From positions 1 through 38,291 of the forward strand of contig JANNJM010000009.1 in NCBI GenBank assembly GCA_031395645.1: a stretch of DNA of 38,291 nucleotides. The letters are read 5' to 3'. This DNA comes from SHZI01 sp031395645 (GTDB lineage: Bacteria > Pseudomonadota > Gammaproteobacteria > Steroidobacterales > GCA-2729495). Made by a program: the position numbers and the translations under genes. Within the stretch, counting starts at the first letter, position 1. Each line of letters begins with the position of its first letter. The notes under the pieces were generated by a model. It was given only the letters and a program-made list of their open reading frames with translations, was not told where the DNA came from and searched no databases. This document shows positions 33,579 to 38,291 of this stretch, in pieces.

Positions 33579-33824
33579 TCAGGCGTTGCCGCTACGCTCC
33601 GATTCCCGCTTGGCCGCGCCGGACTCCGGGAAATCCGCGTCCGGCTTTTCCAGCTGCGCTGGCGTAGCCGATTCCCGATCGGCATCACCCATTGCCTTGC
33701 GAAAGCCCTTGACGGCCCCGCCCAGGTCACCGCCGATGTCCTTGAGCTTCTTGGTACCGAAGATCATCACGCAGATCAGGAGGATGATCAGAAGATGCCA
33801 GATATGTAGTCCGCCGAGACCCAT
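33579..33824 (-). CDS. tatA: Sec-independent protein translocase TatA
   Basis: TatA oligomerises to form the transport path of the twin-arginine system. The 81 residues open with GLHIWHLLIILLICVMIFGTKKLKDIGGDLG, containing the membrane helix, the FGTKKL hinge and the amphipathic helix. A short polar tail follows. ATG start with a GGAG-containing ribosome site. It heads the tatABC-POT unit and lies downstream of dtd on the same strand (108-nt gap). Confidence 0.96.
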   Translation of the reverse strand: MGLGGLHIWHLLIILLICVMIFGTKKLKDIGGDLGGAVKGFRKAMGDADRESATPAQLEKPDADFPESGAAKRESERSGNA

Positions 33825-33932
33825 GGTCGTATCTCCACTTAATGCGCTTGCAGGCGCTGGGGGCCAGCGCGAGACGACGCCCAGCGATTAGGATAGCCTG
33901 ATGACGCTGCTGCCAGGTGACAAAGATCACGA

Positions 33933-34388
33933 TCAGCGCTCAGAGTTGGGCGGCACACGCAGGGAAAACGTGACGGGACCGCTGTTGACGAGCTCCACCT
34001 CCATATCGGCACCAAACTGCCCCGTCTGTACCCGGGCGCTGAGGTCCCGCGCCGCAGCAACCAGGTGCTCGAACAGCTGTCGGCCCTCGGCCGGGGGCGC
34101 CGCCGATTCGAAGCCCGGGCGATTACCGTGCCGGGTATCGGCCACCAGTGTGAACTGGGGCACCAGCAGCAGTTCGCCCTGCACGTCCGTGAGGCTCAGG
34201 TTCATGCGGCCGGCGGCGTCCGCAAACACCCGGTACGCGAGCAGGCGTTCTGCGAGCCGCTCCGCGCCCGCGGGGGAATCACCCCGTTCCACGCCGATCA
34301 GGACCAGCAGGCCGGGCCCGATGGCGGCGACAGTCTGGCCGCCAACAGATATCTTTGCCCACCGGACGCGCTGTAGAAGGCCAATCAC
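33933..34388 (-). CDS. dtd: D-aminoacyl-tRNA deacylase
   Basis: Removes D-amino acids, and glycine from tRNA-Ala, that are mischarged on tRNA. From GTG 34388 the 151-residue protein begins MIGLLQRVRWAKISV, matching the family; GTG 34403 adds five residues. GPGLLVLIGVERGD, YRVFADAAGRMNLSL and the C-terminal NSGPVTF, with the Gly-cisPro chiral-selection motif, are conserved. The usual SQFTL active-site motif reads PQFTL here (LLLVPQFTLVADT), an unusual Ser-to-Pro change. It diverges from the solute-binding protein gene. Confidence 0.93.
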   Translation of the reverse strand: MIGLLQRVRWAKISVGGQTVAAIGPGLLVLIGVERGDSPAGAERLAERLLAYRVFADAAGRMNLSLTDVQGELLLVPQFTLVADTRHGNRPGFESAAPPAEGRQLFEHLVAAARDLSARVQTGQFGADMEVELVNSGPVTFSLRVPPNSER

Positions 34389-34517
34389 GTTCTGGAAACC
34401 CACATTCGTGCAGGAAATCGGCGATCTTGGAGAATTTTATCCCACAAATTGCCCTTGGTACGTCTAGTGGCGGTCATTGGAATTCTCAAGCGATACCCAT
34501 TGGATAAAGTGGGGACA

Positions 34518-36329
34518 ATGCGCATTCTTGTGCGACTTATTGCCCTCTTGGTGGTTGCAGGTCTCCTAAGCTGCGGCAGGCCAACGAGCCCCGCGAAAAA
34601 CCAGCCGGCCGTCAAGACCTTCCGCTTTGCGATGGACCAGGCCCCGACCACGCTGGACCCGGTGCAGGGCTCCAACGTCTACGCCAACTTTGTCATCGTC
34701 AATGCCTACGACACGCTCTACACCTACCAGTATCTCGCGCGCCCGTATCAACTGAAACCCAACCTGGCGGTCGACTTTCCCACGATCTCCGCCGACGGGA
34801 TGACCTACACCTTCCGCCTGAAGCCGGGCGTGCGGTTCGTCGACGACCCGTGCTTTCCAGACGGGCGGGGTCGCGAGGTGGTGGCCGAGGATCTCATCTA
34901 CTCGATCAAGCGACAGTTTGATCCGAAGAACCAGCCCCAGGGCGCCTGGCTCTGGCAGGGACGGATCGCCGGTCTGGAGGAGTGGAAGGCGGCGGGCTCC
35001 GATTACTCTAAGCCCGTGAGCGGTCTCCGCGCTTCCGGCCGACACACGCTGGAGGTCCAGCTCACCCGGCCCTATCCCCAGCTGACCTCAACGCTGGCAC
35101 AGGGCTACTCCGCCCTCGTGCCGCGCGAAGCTGTGGAGAAGTATGGCAAGGAGCTGGGCGTGCGGCCGGTGGGCTCGGGACCCTTCAGGCTGATCTCCTA
35201 CGACACCGCCAGGATCGTCATGGAGCGCAACCCCAACTACCGCCAGGAACCTGTGGACCTGGCAGCCGAGGGTTACAACCCGGCCACACAGAAGTTCAGC
35301 GGCGTCGAGGCGCTTGCGGGGCGTTCACCGCCCTTCGTGGACCGCCTCGAATTCAACTTCATCAACGAGTCCAGTGCGTCATGGACCTCCTTCACGAAGG
35401 GCGACGAGGTGCAGCTGACCGTCTTGCCCCCCGAACAGGTGGACCGCGTGCTGGCCAGCAAGCGCCCCGTGACCCTGCGGGCGGAATACGCCGGGAAGTA
35501 CCACGTCTACGCGGGCCTCGAGGCAGGCTTCGTGTCCACCGCCTTCAACATGAACTACCCGGAGTTTGGTTACCACCCGGATCCGGAGCGCGAGCGGCGC
35601 AACAAGGCCCTGCGGTGCGCCATCATCAAGGGCTACGACTGGGAGGCTCGCAACAACAGCTGGTACGTCGGCCTCGGCGAATTCTTTCCCGGCATCATTG
35701 TGCCCGCCAGCCCGGAGTTCGACCCGCAGCTGTCGCGGGCGAGCGTGACACGCGACGTGCCGGGCGCCCGCAAGCTGCTCCGGGACGCCGGCTGGACGCC
35801 CGACAATCTGCCGCAGCTGGTCTATGGGACCACCGGCGGTGCGACCGAACGCCTCCTCTTCGAGCAGTTCCGCGCCTGGATGCGCGATATCGGCTTTCCA
35901 CGCGAGAAAGTCGTCCAGAAAACCTTCGCCAATTTCGGCGACATTTCCAGGGCCTGGAAGCGCAGCGAGCTGCCGCTGGTTGCGAAGGGGTGGGGCCTGG
36001 ACTATCCCGATGCTGAGAATACTCTTCAGCTCTACTACGGACCCAATGGCTCGCCGGGCTCGAACGATGCCAACTGGAAGAACCCGGAATACGATCGCCT
36101 GTACGAACAAGCCTCGGTCATGCAACCGTCGCCTGAGCGCACGGCGATCTACCACCGCATGAACCAGCTCGTGATCGACGAGTGCGTGGCGATCACTGGC
36201 CTCTCCCGTACCCGTATCTATCTCTGGCACCGGAACGTGATCGCGGTGCCCGATCGGGAAATCCTGGGTGGCTTCTGGCTCAAGTACGTGGACGTCATGC
36301 CGGCTGCAAAAGCGAGTAGAGGAGGTTAG
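34518..36329 (+). CDS. Peptide ABC transporter solute-binding lipoprotein, family 5
   Basis: A periplasmic peptide-binding protein of the OppA/DppA class. From ATG 34518 it has 603 residues, with a lipoprotein signal peptide and lipobox LLSC (residues 16-19). The mature part starts with the usual FRFAMDQAPTTLDPVQGSN and contains TYTFRLKPGVRFVDD and VVAEDLIYSIKRQFDP. Near the end is WGLDYPDAENTLQLYYGPNG, typical of this family. It is longer than E. coli DppA (535), with extra loops. The frame is open back to 34449, but the lipobox fixes the start. Permeases follow after 3 nt. Ligand unknown; peptides are most likely. Confidence 0.92.
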   Translation: MRILVRLIALLVVAGLLSCGRPTSPAKNQPAVKTFRFAMDQAPTTLDPVQGSNVYANFVIVNAYDTLYTYQYLARPYQLKPNLAVDFPTISADGMTYTFRLKPGVRFVDDPCFPDGRGREVVAEDLIYSIKRQFDPKNQPQGAWLWQGRIAGLEEWKAAGSDYSKPVSGLRASGRHTLEVQLTRPYPQLTSTLAQGYSALVPREAVEKYGKELGVRPVGSGPFRLISYDTARIVMERNPNYRQEPVDLAAEGYNPATQKFSGVEALAGRSPPFVDRLEFNFINESSASWTSFTKGDEVQLTVLPPEQVDRVLASKRPVTLRAEYAGKYHVYAGLEAGFVSTAFNMNYPEFGYHPDPERERRNKALRCAIIKGYDWEARNNSWYVGLGEFFPGIIVPASPEFDPQLSRASVTRDVPGARKLLRDAGWTPDNLPQLVYGTTGGATERLLFEQFRAWMRDIGFPREKVVQKTFANFGDISRAWKRSELPLVAKGWGLDYPDAENTLQLYYGPNGSPGSNDANWKNPEYDRLYEQASVMQPSPERTAIYHRMNQLVIDECVAITGLSRTRIYLWHRNVIAVPDREILGGFWLKYVDVMPAAKASRGG

Positions 36330-36332
36330 GTC

Positions 36333-37283
36333 GTGGAAACACTCCAGTACGCGCTGCGCAAGCTGCTCGCCGGCCTGCCGCTGCTCTTCGGAGTGACGCT
36401 GGTCAGCTTCGCACTGATGGTCTATTTTGGCCCCGACCTGACCTACTCGCTGCTCGGCAAGAACCCTACCCCCGAGCAGATCCTGGAAGTACGCCAGCAG
36501 CTCGGCTACGACCAGCCGTTCCTGCAGCGCTACCTTGGCTTTCTGCGGGAAATCGTCACCCTCGACTTCGGGAATGCCTCCACGGGCGAGCCGGTCACGG
36601 CCCTGCTTGCCAAGACGATACCGGTATCGCTGATCCTCATCCTGCCCGGCTTCATCCTTGGGCACGTAGTCGGCCTGCTGCTCGCACTGGCCGCTGCCTA
36701 CTGGCGTGGTCGCTGGCCGGACAAGCTGATCATGGCCGTCGCGGTGCTTGGCATGAGCGTGAGCTTTCTCATCGTGATCATCGGCTTTCAGATTGTCCTG
36801 AGTTCCAGTGACGGACTGGACCTGTTCCCCGTCCGGGGCTGGAACGCAAGTTCGCTCGGCAGCTACCTGAGCTACGTCACCGTGCCGACACTTGCCACCA
36901 TGTTCGTGGCCCTGGGCTATGACACGCGCTTCTACCGCTCGGTAATCGTCGAGGAGATGAGCCGGGACCACGTGCGCACGGCGCGGGCGTTCGGACTGCC
37001 GGAATCGCGAATCTTTCTGCGGAATATCCTGAAGAACTGCCTCATCCCGTTCATCACCCGCATCATGTTCTCGATCCCGCAGGTGGCGATCGGCGGCGCG
37101 TTGCTGATCGAAAGCTATTTCGGCATTCCGGGCATTGGCAAGGCCACCTATGAGGCCATTGTTACCGGGGACCAGCCGGTACTGAAGGCAGTCGTCAGCC
37201 TCACCGCCATTCTCTTCGTGCTGGTCGTGGTGCTGAACGACATCCTCTACCGGGTCGTGGATCCGCGCGTGACCCTGCGATGA
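36333..37283 (+). CDS. Peptide ABC transporter permease, DppB-like
   Basis: The first membrane subunit of a Dpp/Opp-type importer. The 316 residues have six membrane segments. The N-terminus is YALRKLLAGLPLLFGVTLVSFALM. The EAA-loop region, RTARAFGLPESRIFLRNILKNCLIPF, contacts the ATPase. The family end, IESYFGIPGIGKATYEAI, precedes the last helix. The GTG start is set by GGAGG at 36320-36324. It follows the binding-protein gene by 3 nt and overlaps the next permease as ATGA. Confidence 0.95.
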   Translation: METLQYALRKLLAGLPLLFGVTLVSFALMVYFGPDLTYSLLGKNPTPEQILEVRQQLGYDQPFLQRYLGFLREIVTLDFGNASTGEPVTALLAKTIPVSLILILPGFILGHVVGLLLALAAAYWRGRWPDKLIMAVAVLGMSVSFLIVIIGFQIVLSSSDGLDLFPVRGWNASSLGSYLSYVTVPTLATMFVALGYDTRFYRSVIVEEMSRDHVRTARAFGLPESRIFLRNILKNCLIPFITRIMFSIPQVAIGGALLIESYFGIPGIGKATYEAIVTGDQPVLKAVVSLTAILFVLVVVLNDILYRVVDPRVTLR

Positions 37284-38170
37284 ACGCCGTCACCCTGGCA
37301 GGTCCTGCACCGGTCCGGCAGAGGGGGGAGTCGCTCTGGCGAAAGGCGGCGCGCAAATTCGGCCGCGATCGAATCGGCATGCTCGCCCTGGGCGTCGTCC
37401 TGCTCTACTTCGTGGCGGCTCTCGGCGTCTGGCTGGGCTGGTGGGCCGGCGGTTGGGGCGACCTCACCGGGGTGAAGTGGGAGGCCGTATCCCGGGCGCA
37501 CTGGTTTGGCACCAACATCATCGGCCAGGACATCTTCCACCGTGCCATCTACAGCACGGCCACGGCCTTCGAGGTTGGACTGGTCGTGGCGCTCGTGGCG
37601 ACGGCCATCGGCGCTGTACTGGGTGCCGTCGCCGGATTCTTTGTCGGCACCGTACTCGACGATGTCCTGCTCTGGTGCATGGGCGTGCTCGACGCCATTC
37701 CCTTCTATCTGTTCGTCGCAGCTGTAGCCTATGCGCTGACCGGCAATGCCTGGGCCATGCATGTGGCCATGGTTGCCACCTTCTGGGTTGGTACGGCGCG
37801 CCTGATCCGCGGCGAAGTGATCAAACTGCGGGGCATGGAGTACGTTCTGGCCGCCCACTCCATTGGCGTCTCGCAAGTAGCCATCATCTTCCGCCACATC
37901 CTGCCGAACACCTCGCACATCCTGCTCGTGCAGGCGTCTATCACCTTTGTCAGTGCCATCAAGGCCGAGGTGATCCTGAGTTTCCTGGGGATCGGCATCA
38001 GGGACGGGATGAGCTGGGGCCTGATGATCGACGAGAGCACCAAGGAGGTGCTGGCCGGTTTCTACAACAACTTCCTGGCCGCCTCGCTGTTGATGTTCGG
38101 GCTCGTGATGGCGTTCAACGCCGTGGCGGATGCGCTTCAGGACGCGCTGGACCCGCGGAAGGTGGGCTGA
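37280..38170 (+). CDS. Peptide ABC transporter permease, DppC-like
   Basis: The second membrane subunit. The 296 residues open with an N-terminal cytosolic stretch and KFGRDRIGMLALGVVLLYFV. The early block HWFGTNIIGQDIFHRAIYST, typical of DppC/OppC, follows. The EAA loop is VLAAHSIGVSQVAIIFRHILPN, and the end FLGIGIRDGMSWGLMI is conserved. The ATGA overlap with the upstream permease and the TGATG overlap with the ATPase gene indicate translational coupling of the whole importer. Confidence 0.95.
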   Translation: MNAVTLAGPAPVRQRGESLWRKAARKFGRDRIGMLALGVVLLYFVAALGVWLGWWAGGWGDLTGVKWEAVSRAHWFGTNIIGQDIFHRAIYSTATAFEVGLVVALVATAIGAVLGAVAGFFVGTVLDDVLLWCMGVLDAIPFYLFVAAVAYALTGNAWAMHVAMVATFWVGTARLIRGEVIKLRGMEYVLAAHSIGVSQVAIIFRHILPNTSHILLVQASITFVSAIKAEVILSFLGIGIRDGMSWGLMIDESTKEVLAGFYNNFLAASLLMFGLVMAFNAVADALQDALDPRKVG

Positions 38171-38291
38171 TGTCCCGCAATGCCAGCGAGCCAATATTAC
38201 GGATCCGGGATCTGACCGTTGAGTTCGCGACGGAGGACGGCGTGATTCGGGCCGTGGATGGCGTCAGCTTCGACGTCCAGCCGAATGAGAC
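38170..38291 (+). CDS. Peptide ABC transporter ATP-binding protein, 5' end only
   Basis: The first 40 codons before the window ends. ATG overlaps the permease TGA by one nucleotide. The readable N-terminus contains ILRIRDLTVEFATEDGVIRA and then VDGVSFDVQPNE, the usual opening of DppD/OppD ATPases ahead of Walker A. Walker A itself lies beyond the window edge. It should energise the permease pair just upstream. Confidence 0.9.
   Translation, partial: MSRNASEPILRIRDLTVEFATEDGVIRAVDGVSFDVQPNE

Noticed and set aside
35379..36971. 530-codon minus-strand open frame opposite the solute-binding protein and permease genes
   Set aside because: It is antisense to clearly homologous genes and is rich in His, Gln, Arg and Asp with no domain, as expected from a high-GC shadow frame.
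37247..38194. 315-codon minus-strand open frame opposite the second permease
   Set aside because: Antisense to a strongly conserved gene; low-complexity His/Asp/Glu-rich translation.

Overview
The window is core-chromosome DNA around the replication origin of a high-GC gammaproteobacterium. The evidence is the divergent rpmH-rnpA-yidC-mnmE / dnaA-dnaN-recF-gyrB arrangement, an E. coli-length GyrB, separate glycyl-tRNA synthetase alpha and beta genes, glnA followed by ntrB-ntrC, and a trmL, gpsA-secB-grxC-yibN, envC order resembling the E. coli trmL-to-envC locus (without cysE and gpmM). Two parS-type sites lie inside or at the end of recF. I cannot fix the family. A Xanthomonadales-, Nevskiales- or Steroidobacterales-like lineage would fit, but this is inference. 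I see no prophage, insertion sequence, CRISPR array, rRNA, tRNA or defence island.

Layout. 1-4400 (minus): a queuosine-precursor transporter, mnmE, yidC, rnpA and rpmH, transcribed away from the origin, with 4-nt or larger overlaps and no yidD. 4401-6152: origin region, with a perfect DnaA box beside the rpmH promoter, then dnaA, then an AT-rich gap carrying a possible DnaA-trio. 6153-10804: dnaN, recF, gyrB. 10801-14629 (minus): glyQ, glyS, plsC. 14630-19424: a nitrogen-control unit of two NtrC-type sites, a sigma-54 promoter, glnA, a DUF4124 protein, ntrB and ntrC. 19593-23352: a class-1B-like dihydroorotate dehydrogenase, trmL, gpsA, secB, grxC and a rhodanese. 23407-27373: an EnvC-like amidase activator, a CtpA-type protease, a membrane diguanylate cyclase and the fluoride channel crcB. 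27370-28556: a HIT protein, a hotdog thioesterase and a DUF1330 protein. 28676-38291: OPT and POT peptide transporters, tatABC, dtd, and the start of a Dpp/Opp-type ABC importer cut by the window edge.

How the genes work together. The origin block makes the initiator, sliding clamp, gap-repair protein and gyrase on the leading strand. On the other arm are RNase P protein, L34, the membrane insertase and a tRNA wobble-modifying GTPase. glnA, its sigma-54 promoter, upstream NtrC sites and ntrBC form a complete visible nitrogen-response loop. The right third is rich in peptide uptake.

The oddest signals are at gene boundaries. rnpA and ntrB have no ATG, GTG or TTG at the expected start. mnmE has a CTG candidate overlapping the yidC stop. 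The trmL and dihydroorotate dehydrogenase starts nearly abut head to head. Three convergent pairs overlap at their stop codons. I found no clearly new multi-gene system; the best leads are start-codon and origin architecture.
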